DNA of 64,000 nt from Aspergillus flavus (Eukaryota; Ascomycota; Eurotiomycetes; Eurotiales; Aspergillaceae). The translations under genes were made by a program, and so were the position numbers. The notes beneath the pieces were generated by a model. That model saw only the letters and a program-made list of their open reading frames with translations, was not told where the DNA came from and did not search any database. This document shows positions 20,892 to 31,417 of this stretch, piece by piece. How positions within the stretch are numbered: the first letter of the stretch is position 1; each line of letters opens with the position of its first letter. The stretch covers positions 5,332,001-5,396,000 of the forward strand of contig NC_092406.1 in assembly GCF_009017415.1 (NCBI RefSeq), read 5' to 3'.

Positions 20892-22995
20892 TGTTGTTGT
20901 AGTGATTGGGAATGAGTAATTGCTATGGAGTACTATGGAGTTGGGTATTTAGAAGGACTACGGAATAGAACTAACTTATGTAAATATAATATAGTTGTTC
21001 GTCTATTGACTAAATGTCCAGAAACTCTATCTGGTAGCCTTATCCACTGTGTATACAAGTTAAGATAGAGTATGCGGGTCTTGTTATTGTGTGGGAATAG
21101 GGAGGTGAGGATAGAAGACAAAGAAAGCATGAAAGGTGATGGTTAAGGTGTTAGGAGCCCGGTACGGAGTACTGTCTACGATGTAGTGATTTACTATATT
21201 AACACACTTCCTTACCTCTTTAGGAAGGCAAGCGTCTCGCAAATTGAGATAAAGTTTTCTTAGCATTGCAGCAAATAGGCGCGGCCACAGCAGCCACTCT
21301 GCGCCCGCGGCGTTTTCTGCGCCTTGTACTGTACATAGTAAAATTCTCACCCCACGACGTAGTAACTTGTAACTGTATAGTACTCAGATACAATGAAACT
21401 TTAATCTTTGACAGAAATCCAGATTTTTTGATGTTTAAAAGGCTTCATCCTACAAGGGCGAGAAAGTCATCAACTTGCTTTGATTACGGTGATCCAAAGT
21501 ACTAAGCGTCCGTAGGTACACACAGGACCAAAGCAGTAGTCCAATAATAAAAGTCCTCGTCTCCGGAGAATACCTGAGTGCATACACACCCAAGCAGGTA
21601 CAAACCTTCTAGTATATACTAATACAGAGGCAGTAGAAGACGTTTCAGCTCTATTTTGGAGTACGTAGTCCACCAAAAATAAGCCTACTAATCCCTGATA
21701 ACTTACCCAAACCCCTCACTAGTACTAATTCGCACTAGATACTCGAAGGTTCCCCACCAGACACAAGGCTGACAGTCACTGACTTTTCCTTCATCTACAT
21801 GACATCCACCGACGTCATGTGCATCAGGCAGCAAATGCAAATGATCAACAAATTCGATCGAATTTATTCCACAGAAAAGCAACAGAAGGCAAAAGAACAT
21901 CCATCATCCACCCGTCACGCGCGCGCCACCAATTTATCAGAAGATCGATCGATGGATGATCAAAGAAAGTTCTGGTTCCGCGGGATTAACCGCCTTGCTT
22001 TCCTTGGTTGAGGGTGGCCGTTACCGCTCGTTTTTGGACTATCTATGTACCATAGTAGCAATATCTATGTATAGTAGGTACTAAGGATAAACGGGGGTCC
22101 TGATAAGACGACCTGTGTCAAAGGGATGTTTCACATAACCGCTGGGCTGCAGGAGTGCTTTCTTGGTTGCGCTCGGGCTAAGTTGGACTAAATTAGGGCT
22201 GTCGAGGCGCGCGGGGAATGATTCATTGGGTATCGTTGGGAGGTAGAGTCAATAGGAGTAGATGCTAGTAAAGGTTGATTCGAAGAAAATTTGATGTCTT
22301 CTAGTGTACTATCTATAGCTATTCATCATCCATGGGGCATTTGTTATATCTACAGTAGAACCCTTCTACAGAGAGGAGATAAAAGTCACCAAGTGGCCAC
22401 CCGATGCGGATCATCGCTCAGCCTGACCCCAAAACCCAAACTGCCAGTCCAATGGGTGATTCCTGCCCAGCGATCACGACAGTCGAATAATAAACGGCTT
22501 TCTTCTCTTTTGTCCCCCACTTTTCAGCTGGACCGCCCGCGTTTACGAGGCACGGGGGCTGGTCCTTTTTCCTTTCCCTCTGGCACTGAGGCTCAGTCTT
22601 ATTTCTCTTCGCTTCTCTTCTGCGTTTGCTTATCTTTTTGCTTTCTTTCTTTCTTTCTTTTTTTTTTTTTACTTCTTTCGCTCCCAGAGGTTACCCCTCC
22701 TTGTGCTTTGCTTTTAATCCCTGTCATTCTTCTTAGGGTTTCTTCATCCCACCACAGCTGTTTCTTGGAAAGTTGTGTTCGCCAAGTGCTTCTTCCCACT
22801 ACGTCACTTCTTGTGTCTCCTCTTTTGAATCACAAAACCGCCCCGCTTCCACAATCCACATCTCAACGGTCATTATTGGAAACACAAGATAAAACTAGGC
22901 CAAGTTTATCACAGAAATATTTGAAAAATAACAAAAAAAAAAAAGGGGGAGGGGTGACACAAGACCAAAGAAATAATAATATACTCTTCACCAAG
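20892..22995. other. Intergenic region and long leader of the coiled-coil gene
   Basis: About 2.1 kb. From 22291 the frame of the downstream coiled-coil gene is open without a stop, but the translation is dominated by homopolymer-like Ser/Leu/Phe runs. I therefore treat it as promoter and 5' leader. A pyrimidine tract (TTTC repeats and a T run) lies at about 22600-22676. Confidence 0.55.
22600..22676 (+). promoter_or_regulatory. Pyrimidine-rich tract upstream of the coiled-coil gene
   Basis: A long C/T-rich stretch with TTTC repeats followed by a T run, about 320-400 bp upstream of the chosen ATG. Such CT-rich tracts are common in core promoters and leaders of filamentous fungi; the role here is inferred. 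Confidence 0.4.
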
Positions 22996-25015
22996 ATGCC
23001 TCGTCATCAACAACACATCGTCCCATGGACCGATTCCGAGTCCGACTACTCATCAGAGTCGGATTATTCCATGCAGAATGACCGCCGTCGGACGACCGTC
23101 AGAAGGCGCTCCTTCTCCCGTCATCGCTTCGGCCCCGATCACGGCAGCACCACTTACCTGAGTCCCGTCGTGCAGGACGTGCATCTGCACCGCTCCGCAT
23201 CCACGGGCGCCCGGCGACGACGGTCTCGTGAGCGTCCCCCACCACCTCCGGCCGTCATCGTCGATATCAAGAACGACTCGCGGAATAAGGGCTCCAACAG
23301 AAGTGCAAACAGGGCCCGTAAGGACCAGCACCAGGAGACTTATATTGATCCCTACGAGTCAGAAGACGAGACCCTCCTGCGTGCTCATCATAGACGGCCT
23401 CGTGCCAGCACTGCTAGTACGCCAAGAGAGGCTTCGCCGCGGCAACATGAGCGGGATTATGAGTTGGTGATTGATCAGCGACTGCTGGAAAAGAACGACC
23501 ATCGACAGGATCTGGAGCTGTTAAGACAGCAGCAGGAAATAGAGCGTTTGGAGCGGGAATTGGCTCGCCATAGGCTTGAAGCCCGTGACGCTCGTGATTC
23601 TCATGATGTCCGTATCCTCAAGCAGGAGGAGGACTGGTATGAGGATGAGATTAGCGAGCGACTGAGGAGGCTTGAGAGGTATGAAAAGAGCCAGCGCATG
23701 GAGGAGGAACAGCGGCAAGCGGAACGCCGCTGGAAACTGCATCAATTTGAAGAAGCCCAGCGCCATGCTAGGGAGGAAGACGGCGTCAAATCAAAACTGC
23801 GCGAAGAGAAGCTCAAGGAGCTCCGACACAAAATCGAAGAGGAGGAGGAGCAGCGCAAAGCTGAACATCGGTACAAGTTGATTCAGTTTGAGGATGCTCA
23901 GCGTAAAGCTAGGGAGGATGAAGATGTCAAAGCAAGACTGCGTGAAGAGAAGCTCAAGGAGCTCCGACACAAAATCGAAGAGGAGGAGGAGCAGCGCAAA
24001 GCTGAACATCGTTACAAGTTGCGTCAGTTTGAGGAAGCTCAACGCAAAGCTAGGGAGGATGAAGATGTCAAGTCGAAGCTGCGCGAAGAGAAGCTCAAGG
24101 ATCTTCAACGCAGGATCGATGAGGAGGAGGCGCAGGAACGACTCAAAGAGCAGATCCGTCAGGAAAAGCTAAAGGAACTTCAGCGCAAGATCGACGAAGA
24201 GGAAGAGCGCGAGCGGATCAAGAAAGAGATCCGGGATGAGGAGGCGAGAGCCCTACTTGCAAGACAGGAAAAAGAACGTAAAGAAGCTGCGATGAAGGCA
24301 GCGGCCGTTGAGGAATGGAAATTGAACGAGGAGCGGCGGATCAATGCCGAAAGAGAAGCGAAGCGGAGACGTGACGAAGAATTCAGGGCTCGACTGAGGC
24401 TCGAATTCGGTTATACGGAGGAAGAAATTGAAGAGATAGTCACCAAAAAGAAGAAGAAGGAGGAGAAAGAAAATGGCAAGGAGGAAGAGAAGGAGAAGAA
24501 AAAGGATAAGGAGAAAGAGAAGGAGAAGAAGAAGAAAGGAAAGGAGAAGGAGAAGGACGACGAAGAAGAAAGTGAAAAGGAAGAGAAGGAAGAACACCGC
24601 CGGACGACTTGGATTAAGGTATACTACCCAACTGCCAATACTTTCTGTATCTGGCTAAACTAACATGAATGACTAGGTCCACCGCAGACACCTTTTGCCT
24701 GACACTCTGATGGCCTATCACTTGCCCTGGGACTGGGATGACGTGAGTACCCTTGACGGATTGATATTTTGAAAGTAGGCAATGCTAACTGACTGGTATC
24801 AACAGCGCGATAGCAACTATATCATTATTAAGCAGTGGATCTCAGAAGACTTCCAGGAAGAGCTCTTCGATCACACCCGGCGACTTCGCGAAGGCAAACT
24901 CATTACCCAGACCTCTAACACGTTGACGGAGTTGAAGGTCAACGACAGGAAGAAGGACAAGATGTACCTTGTGCGGAAGAAGAGCCCCAGTCGGCGCGCA
25001 TGGATTTTTACATGA
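22996..25015 (+). CDS. Highly charged coiled-coil protein with tandem 47-residue repeats and conserved fungal C-terminal domain
   Basis: Three exons, 22996-24618, 24677-24742 and 24806-25015, give 632 residues. The start is the ATG at 22996 (MPRHQQHIVPW); the upstream in-frame extension looks like untranslated leader. The N-terminus has SESDYSSESDYS and an Arg/Ser-rich stretch. From about residue 155 to 530 the protein is almost pure Glu/Lys/Arg coiled coil, with a 47-residue unit (RYKLxQFExAQRKAREDEDV at its start) present about three times, then a Lys/Glu run. The two small last exons encode a non-repetitive domain (VHRRHLLPDTLMAYHLPWDW, then NYIIIKQWISEDFQ) that I recall from fungal proteins annotated only as a domain of unknown function, possibly DUF8035. 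The role is unknown; scaffold function is only a guess from the coiled coil. Confidence 0.85.
23728..24127 (+). repeat. 141-bp tandem repeat inside the coiled-coil gene
   Basis: Units begin at 23728, 23869 and 24010, exactly 141 bp (47 codons) apart. The second and third units share long identical stretches, for example the segment encoding LRHKIEEEEEQRKAEH. The end of the third unit diverges. Confidence 0.9.
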
Positions 25016-25339
25016 TCGGCCCATTAAATTGTTTTGCGAAACGCAAGTGATACCTCTATGCGTCTGCTTTCCATGGCTTAGGATTTGGTGTCTGAGTTGT
25101 CTATTGGCTTTTTTGTAAACTTTGATGACCTATTGGACCTGAAATGTTTCGTGTTGATGTTCATTTTTCTTTTTTTTCGTCATGAGTTGGGATTTTGATG
25201 ATATGACCGCACCTATATATGATACAATGATGATTGCCACGATGGATACCCAAACTCCTTTATGATCCAACCCAAACTCCCGAATAAATGCTCGAGCAAA
25301 AGAACGAAATAGGTTATTGGTTATACAGACACCAAGCAC
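25016..25339. other. Convergent 3' intergenic region
   Basis: Between the ends of the coiled-coil gene (plus) and HEM25 (minus). Nothing else is seen. Confidence 0.6.
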
Positions 25340-26441
25340 TTAGTCTCTTGTTGCCCAGTGCTTCTCGGCACGAAGAATCAGCTCCTCATACACGGTCCAA
25401 GCAAGTGCTGAACTTAGCGCTTTCCTGGTAATACGCAACCCTAAGCCGCCCAACAAGCTCCGCACGCCATCTTCGTGAACCATCAACTTCACCGCTCGCA
25501 TCATGTTTCCGTACTTGTTCGGCATAAGTTGCAGTCGAGTCTTAACCGCATCAAACGGATTAGTGATCGCGGTAGCAAGGCCAGCCGCCAATGCTCCAGA
25601 GACAAAGTTAATCGATGAGGACGACGACTTTAGCGATTGGTCACCAGTTCCGGAGTCGGCCAGCGATGCGAAGCGCCGCTTCAGCTGCTCGTAGAAAAGA
25701 ACATAGAGCCCTGCGTAGGGGGCATCACGTGCAGCGGTTGCCCCAAACCCAGCAAAAAGTCCTCGCACACCTTCTGTGCGAAGGATATCGCGCCCTGCGC
25801 TGTACAGACTGCCATATGCGTAGTAGCTCGACTCGTAGCGTACTTTCAGAACGGTGACGGGCATCATCACAAATCCTGCCGCAACGCGAGCGGCCGCGCC
25901 CGTAGCAAGGTTGGCCGAGTTCGACAGCTTTGGAAGAGCAGACGAAGATGCCACGCCTTTACCGTTTGCACTAGCGCTGGAAAGGGCGACCGGGACCCCG
26001 GTATGCGCTAAACCTTGTCGTAGGGCATTGAGACTGGTGAAATAGAGCGCCGAGCCGAAGCCTGTGCGGAGTGCGGAGGGAAGGGTTCCACGCCATAAGC
26101 CGCGGATTCCATTTGGAGAAGAGATGATGGACTTTATTGTCGGTAGAAGTGCGGCATTCTGAGACTGCTGGACTCGGGTCTTGAGGAGGTCTGCTGGCTG
26201 GAGGAGGATGGCGGAGCTGAGGCCGGAGCAAAGGCCGGCGGCGAAATGAAAGGTAGTTTTTGATGCTGCCAGCAGATTAGACAGGAGTCAATTTGTTTCG
26301 CCGTAAAGAAAGAATGGTAATTTTTTCTCTAGTGGGCCAAAGAAAGAAAAACAATAAAAAGGTCGTAAACGAAAGGAACATACTCGTAGTGGCAGAGGTC
26401 TTTTTCACCTGCGGCACTGCATATACAGCGCTGTTCGACAT
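25340..26441 (-). CDS. HEM25: Mitochondrial glycine carrier (SLC25A38/HEM25 family)
   Basis: Inner-membrane carrier that brings glycine into mitochondria for the first step of heme synthesis. Two exons, 26441-26384 and 26265-25340, give 327 residues with three carrier repeats. The signatures are visible as [14 protein letters not shown] in repeat 1, [13 protein letters not shown] in repeat 2 and [13 protein letters not shown] in repeat 3. All fit the P-x-[DE]-x-x-[KR] motif, with the repeat 2 Val variant as in this subfamily. The segments [14 protein letters not shown] and [15 protein letters not shown] are typical of Hem25. The first exon is only 58 nt ([19 protein letters not shown]). An in-frame ATG at 26477 is an alternative start adding 12 residues. 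The intron donor is GTATGT. Confidence 0.9.
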
Positions 26442-27635
26442 TGCAAGGTTATGCACAGGCCCAGCCTGGAAGTTCACGAATTGAAGTTTATATGCACTTC
26501 TAAGATTGATCAGGCAGTGGTTATCACAGCAGATTCAGTTCATCCACAATGGACACCGCTTTTTCGTAGATGACGAGAATCTTGCGAGAGACCGGAATGC
26601 GGTCACAGTCACGAAGGGGGCGGCAGAGACCACATCTCAAGCGATATAAGAAAAGTAAAGAAGAATTTGAGAGGTGAGATCTGACATATACTCAGATCAG
26701 GTACGATGTGAGGTTCCAGAAAAAAGGAATTGCCGGTAGTATTTTTCCTCTCGAACATCGCGGTTGGTGAAGTCATCAGAGGTTCGTTCCGAATGTACCA
26801 TGATTGGCCGGATACAGTTACGGGCGGCCACATGCGGTGTATTTTCGGTACTCGAATACAGCGATCAGTTTGTTCGAGGAAAGTTTGCAGTACAGCATAA
26901 ATACAGTACATCAGCTTACATAACTTTTATTCCAAACGGATTGCGATCCCTGACCACGAGACTTTTTAGTTGGTGCCCATGTACGGAGTAGTGTCTTGGG
27001 TGCAGCCAGGCCTGCGACTCCACCTGGAAATGCAAAGAGTACATATGTACCCATCCATGGATGCACTGAGGCATATGGATGGAATTCTGCCAATTGGGGC
27101 ACGACTTACCGTTGGACGAACCCAGCCTTGAACTCTCCCCCACAGATCCTGGTGAAATGACATTTGACTGGAAATACTTTAGAAACCCTCGTTTGATGTC
27201 TCATCCAGGGATCTTCAATTGAAATTTGTATTGAGGCCGAATGCATCCATAGCTAGGGCAAAGTCAAAATTACGCCCGCCGCACTCAGTAACCAAGTAAT
27301 GTTACCAACCCCAGCAGTGATTCGGCAGTTGGCGGAGTCACAGGCTAGCCAATCGGTTTCCTGCAAAATCGGATTGACAGCCTGCGATGCTTGACTACTC
27401 GTAATCAATCGACGTCACGGGTCTGGATGAACCGAACGGATGTCAAGTTAATTTAGGTAGAAAGTAACTCCACAAACGCCAGTCGACGACTCTCCCTTTG
27501 TACATCTCTTTTCTTTTTTTCTTCCCCTCTTTGTACCTGTCATGCCCTCTTTTCTATAACTCCTCCCGATAATCACCCCGTCACAACAGAGATTGACCAT
27601 CATCCGTGGACAGCCGGAGTCGGTCTCTGCCCGTA
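26442..27635. other. Divergent intergenic region
   Basis: About 1.2 kb between HEM25 (minus) and the ceramidase (plus). Two adjacent 12-bp palindromes, GTACATATGTAC and CATCCATGGATG, lie at 27039-27063. No gene is seen. Confidence 0.6.
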
Positions 27636-28852
27636 ATGCCTGAGTGGCCTGCCATTCCCTTCTTTCCATATCCGCCTTCCAAGGCTGGCTACTGGAGTCC
27701 CGTTACGTCGACCTTGAATTGGTGCGAAGAGGTGCGCGCATCCTTTCTTGGTCTTTGTTTTCTGTTAAACTCACTCCTAATGGTTTCATAAAAATAGGAT
27801 TACTATGCGACCATCTACTCCGCCGAAATTGTCAACGCTTTGACAAATCTTCTGTTTATGTGGCTTGGAATTAAAGGGCTACGCAGCTGTAGGCGCAATG
27901 GACATGATTCGATCTTTGAAGTGGCATACTATGGCTATCTCCTAGTTGGAATGGGGAGTTTCCTGTTCCATTCGACACTGAAATGCAAGTGATAGATCTC
28001 TACTCATTCTACGAGGAGCGTTGGGTAACTCGGGCTTACTAACCTGTTCTCTTCCGACAGATCCCATGCAACTTGTCGACGAGCTTTCCATGATCTACAC
28101 CACTTGTTTGATGTGCTATGCGTCCTTTTCTTACTCGAGACCGACAAGCGTCCGTGTCTTCCTAGCCATTGCGCTGACCAGTCTGGCCGTCTTCATCACC
28201 CTCTATTACCACTACCTTCAGGACCCTGTCTTCCACCAGAATGCATATGCTATCCTGACCATTGTCGTCGTCCTGCGGAGTATGTACACCATGGAAGTAA
28301 CCCTTCGCCCTAAATGGCGACACACTACCGAGGAGGACCGGCTAGCGCGCGAGAAACAGGGTCTGCCCATTCCTTCGAAGGAGCATCAACATTACGAGAA
28401 TGTACGAGATGTCAAGATTCTGAAGACTATGTGGTTCATGGTTATTTATGGGCTGAGCATGTTCCTCGGCGGCTTCTTTATCTGGAACTTGGATAACCAC
28501 TTTTGCACTAAGATCCGCGGATGGCGCCGGGTAGTGGGGCTTCCGTGGGGTATGCTCCTTGAAGGTCATGGCTGGTGGTATGTTTTCCTTGCCCTTGTTC
28601 TTTTTCTTTTCTGCACCGCTGCAGGTGTTCGCTCGTATGGTGCTTGCTAACATTGTTCTGTTGTTAAGGCATGTTATGACGGGTATTGGTGCGTACCTCT
28701 ATATAATTTGGGGCATTTGGCTGCGCCACTGTTTGAACAACCGTCAAGAGGAATATTACCTGTGGTGGCCGCATTTCTGGAACTTTCCGGAGATCATCCG
28801 TATTGGCTCCAAAGACAAGGGCGAAAATGGTGTGGCCAAGAAATCAAATTAA
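27636..28852 (+). CDS. YPC1: Alkaline ceramidase (YPC1/YDC1, ACER family)
   Basis: Membrane hydrolase of the ER/Golgi that cleaves ceramide or dihydroceramide to sphingoid base and fatty acid. Four exons, 27636-27731, 27798-27984, 28061-28577 and 28669-28852, give 327 residues. The N-terminus has the calcium-binding style segment NWCEEDYYATIYSAEIVNAL. The zinc and catalytic residues are in GSFLFHSTLKYP, MQLVDELSMIYTT and EGHGWWHVMTG, the last giving the H-x3-H pair known from ACER3. Seven hydrophobic spans fit the family. The 27985-28060 intron starts with GCAAGT, a GC-AG intron required to keep TLKYPMQLVDEL in frame. The last intron splits the HGWWH motif. Yeast has two paralogues (YPC1 and YDC1); I cannot tell which substrate preference applies. 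Confidence 0.92.
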
Positions 28853-29167
28853 GCTACAAATGTTCTTACTGATACTATATCCTTACTCCGTTTAAGCGAG
28901 CAGTGTGGCCAGGAGCTACGGTGGCTTGGCTATGACCCTGGTATTTGTGTTTTGTTTATTCATAGACATTGGTTTTGGCCTGGCCAGGACCTTCTTATTA
29001 TAGAGAACAGGATGAGAAAAATGAAGATGGTGTTACAGCTCACAGCGTGATTTAGGGTCTTCAATATTATGTTGTTCATCCGATAATCCACATGAACCTC
29101 ATCGACGTACGTCATATTCATTGAAGACAGCATAGCTCCTGTGTAGCTGCGGGCCGTCTACCAGTCT
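28853..29167. other. Convergent 3' intergenic region
   Basis: Between the ends of the ceramidase and the alpha/beta hydrolase. Nothing else is seen. Confidence 0.6.
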
Positions 29168-30718
29168 TCACAGTTTCGGCTTGGAAGGTCCCCTCTTATT
29201 CCTCACGGGGGCGGGGACATGCTCCTTCCAGCGCGGATCAATCGTTATTTTTTCGACTTTCGACTTTCGACTCCACTGCTCACGGAAACTCTGGTCTTCC
29301 TCTCGCCACCGCCGCAGTTCCTGACCCAGCCACTTGCTAGCTGCTTCGGCACACTCAGTCGGTGCTTCCTGAGCAAGGAGATGTCCGTACTCTTTGAGAT
29401 AGACGTCGCGAACTCGACCAGCCGCTGCCCCACCGCTGCCACCTAAGCCTACACCAGTGTTGGCCATCTTGTCGGCCATCATCTCGGGAAGACACATATC
29501 CGATTTGCCGCCAAATATGTACATGACACTAGGTCGGAGGTGTGGGATCTCTGCGAATATGCGTGATGGCTCAGGACGGTAGAAGGGGAAAGATCCCAGG
29601 TGATTGGGGTCGAGGTCGGGATGTGTTACCCGATCCACCGGTACATCTTTGCCCGGAGGCCCATCGTAATTGGGGCGTGAGAAGGTAAATACTTCTTGGT
29701 GAAGGGGTGTCGTTAGGGTGACGGGTTGTTCACCGTCCTTAGATGCTTCGCTGGGAAGTTGGTGAATAGCTGTGGGAAGTTCACGCAGGCCGTACTTAAT
29801 CCAGCGATCAAGGACGCGGGAATCCCAGGCTTGGTAGAACGGACTTCGACTGAAACCCTCCGCAGCGGCCTTGCGCGAAGGCCAGATATCCCGTCGATAG
29901 GTTGATAGTTGGGTAGTTTTGGCCATGGCAAGTTTTCGCTTGTCGGCCGATAGGGGATCTAGTTGTGTTGTTTGTCTCTGGATAACAGGGTCAAGTAGGA
30001 CAAGTGTATGGATGAGTCGAGGATGCATCAGACATAATTTGGCACTGTGATGGTTAGAGGCTGCCAATGAGAGTTGCGAGAATCCAGTTTGCGGAAGACT
30101 GACAGATGTGCGCCGCCAAAGCTATGGCCGATTCCGACGATCGGACGAGGCATCTCCTTGCGCTTTACGTTGACGAGGTGAAGGAGGTCCCTGGGATGAT
30201 CGAACCAACTAGCTATTGGTGCACAGTGTCAGTTCCATAGTATTCGCTGTCTGATTTGGTCGTAGCATGCAGCCGAGACATTGTTACGTACGGTCATTGC
30301 CCAAGACATCCTCGTTGGTTACATAGCTTTGCCCTTGATGCGCAACGTCGGCTATCCAGATACTTCGGATGCGGAAGCCATTGGCTTTGGACCGAGCATG
30401 TAGTTCTTCCCAGAGTGGTTCATAGAGTTCCTAGTAAGCAGCATTAGCTTTATGTTCCCGTTGAAAGCAAGCTACACTTAAAGGATGCAACTGAAATCAT
30501 GGACGTTGTACCTTGGGAAAACCATTCGCATGGGTCGCAAGGATAGTGACATCACCTGGCTGAGGATTAGGGTTATCTAGGGGAATATACTGCTTGACAG
30601 CCAAATATAATTCATCTTCCTGTTCGTTAGCCGTAGCCCCGGGATATTCCCGAATATGCTGGCATTCGACCAAATGGTCGACGATGCGAAAAGGCCCGGA
30701 ATGTGTAGGTGAAGACAT
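29168..30718 (-). CDS. Alpha/beta hydrolase, AKT-type toxin-biosynthesis-like, probably peroxisomal
   Basis: Four exons, 30718-30512, 30430-30292, 30212-30104 and 30044-29168, give 443 residues. The fold markers are HANGFPKELYEPLWEEL (oxyanion-side region), the nucleophile elbow GIGHSFGGAHL with Ser in GHSFGG, and a late catalytic His in EYGHLLAQEAP. The joined GGAHLAKLCLMHPRL fits relatives only if the 59-nt GTCAGT...CACAG intron is removed. The protein ends in PKL, a PTS1-like tripeptide, as I recall for AKT-type proteins of Alternaria host-selective toxin pathways, which work in peroxisomes. Close relatives are widespread in fungi that make no such toxin, so a general peroxisomal acyl or ester hydrolase is more likely. 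No toxin cluster is present around it. Confidence 0.82.
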
Positions 30719-31417
30719 CGCATAGGTCTCTTGTCTATTTGGGAAAGTATCGGTCTATCATGGGTCCGCCTGGGGCTTTTTAAAAGGCGGAGGTCTATGG
30801 TCTGGGGTAACGGAGGTATGCCCAGGGCACTTTTGCCGTGGTCTGGATCGCTGAGCCGAGGTGCATTCCCGTAATTAACTCAGAATGGCCCGAGAAACAG
30901 TGCCGAGCATTTTGCATTATTTATTATCTTGCATTATGCACTAAATCGCTATTTTCTGGACATTTTCTGGGAGCAAATATGACAGTTTGGGTAATCTACA
31001 ACAGAAACCTTTGGGACATCTTTCTCACTTCTTGAACAGACATTTGGCGAATTCCTGGAGCACACTGCATGGTGGGATAAGCATAGCCTTCAAGATATGA
31101 ACGGTGTCGCCGAAATTGCCCTTATGATGGTGTGCACAGTCACACAGCAGGACTGTCTTCGAACTGGTTATGTTTCAGGAGGGAGGAATATTGATTACAT
31201 TTGCACGACTCGTACCAAAGATGGTAAACTGTACGCGCACGTGACCAGGTGTCGTGCCGGCGCGTTGGCGCGTCGCATCGCATAATTGTAGTAAAACGCC
31301 GCCACCACCAATCTCAGGTGCCAGTCAACCAGCGATACTGAAACCCTTACTTTTGTGATTGTGGCAAGGCATTATATACAACAAGAAAGAAAACAGTAAA
31401 TACCCTCAATTCCCGCC
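30719..31417. other. Divergent intergenic region
   Basis: Promoter region shared by the hydrolase (minus) and RTT107 (plus). No gene is seen. Confidence 0.6.

Noticed and set aside
27039..27063. Two adjacent 12-bp palindromes as a possible operator
   Set aside because: Short AT-type palindromes are frequent by chance and no regulator site of this form is known to me for the flanking genes.
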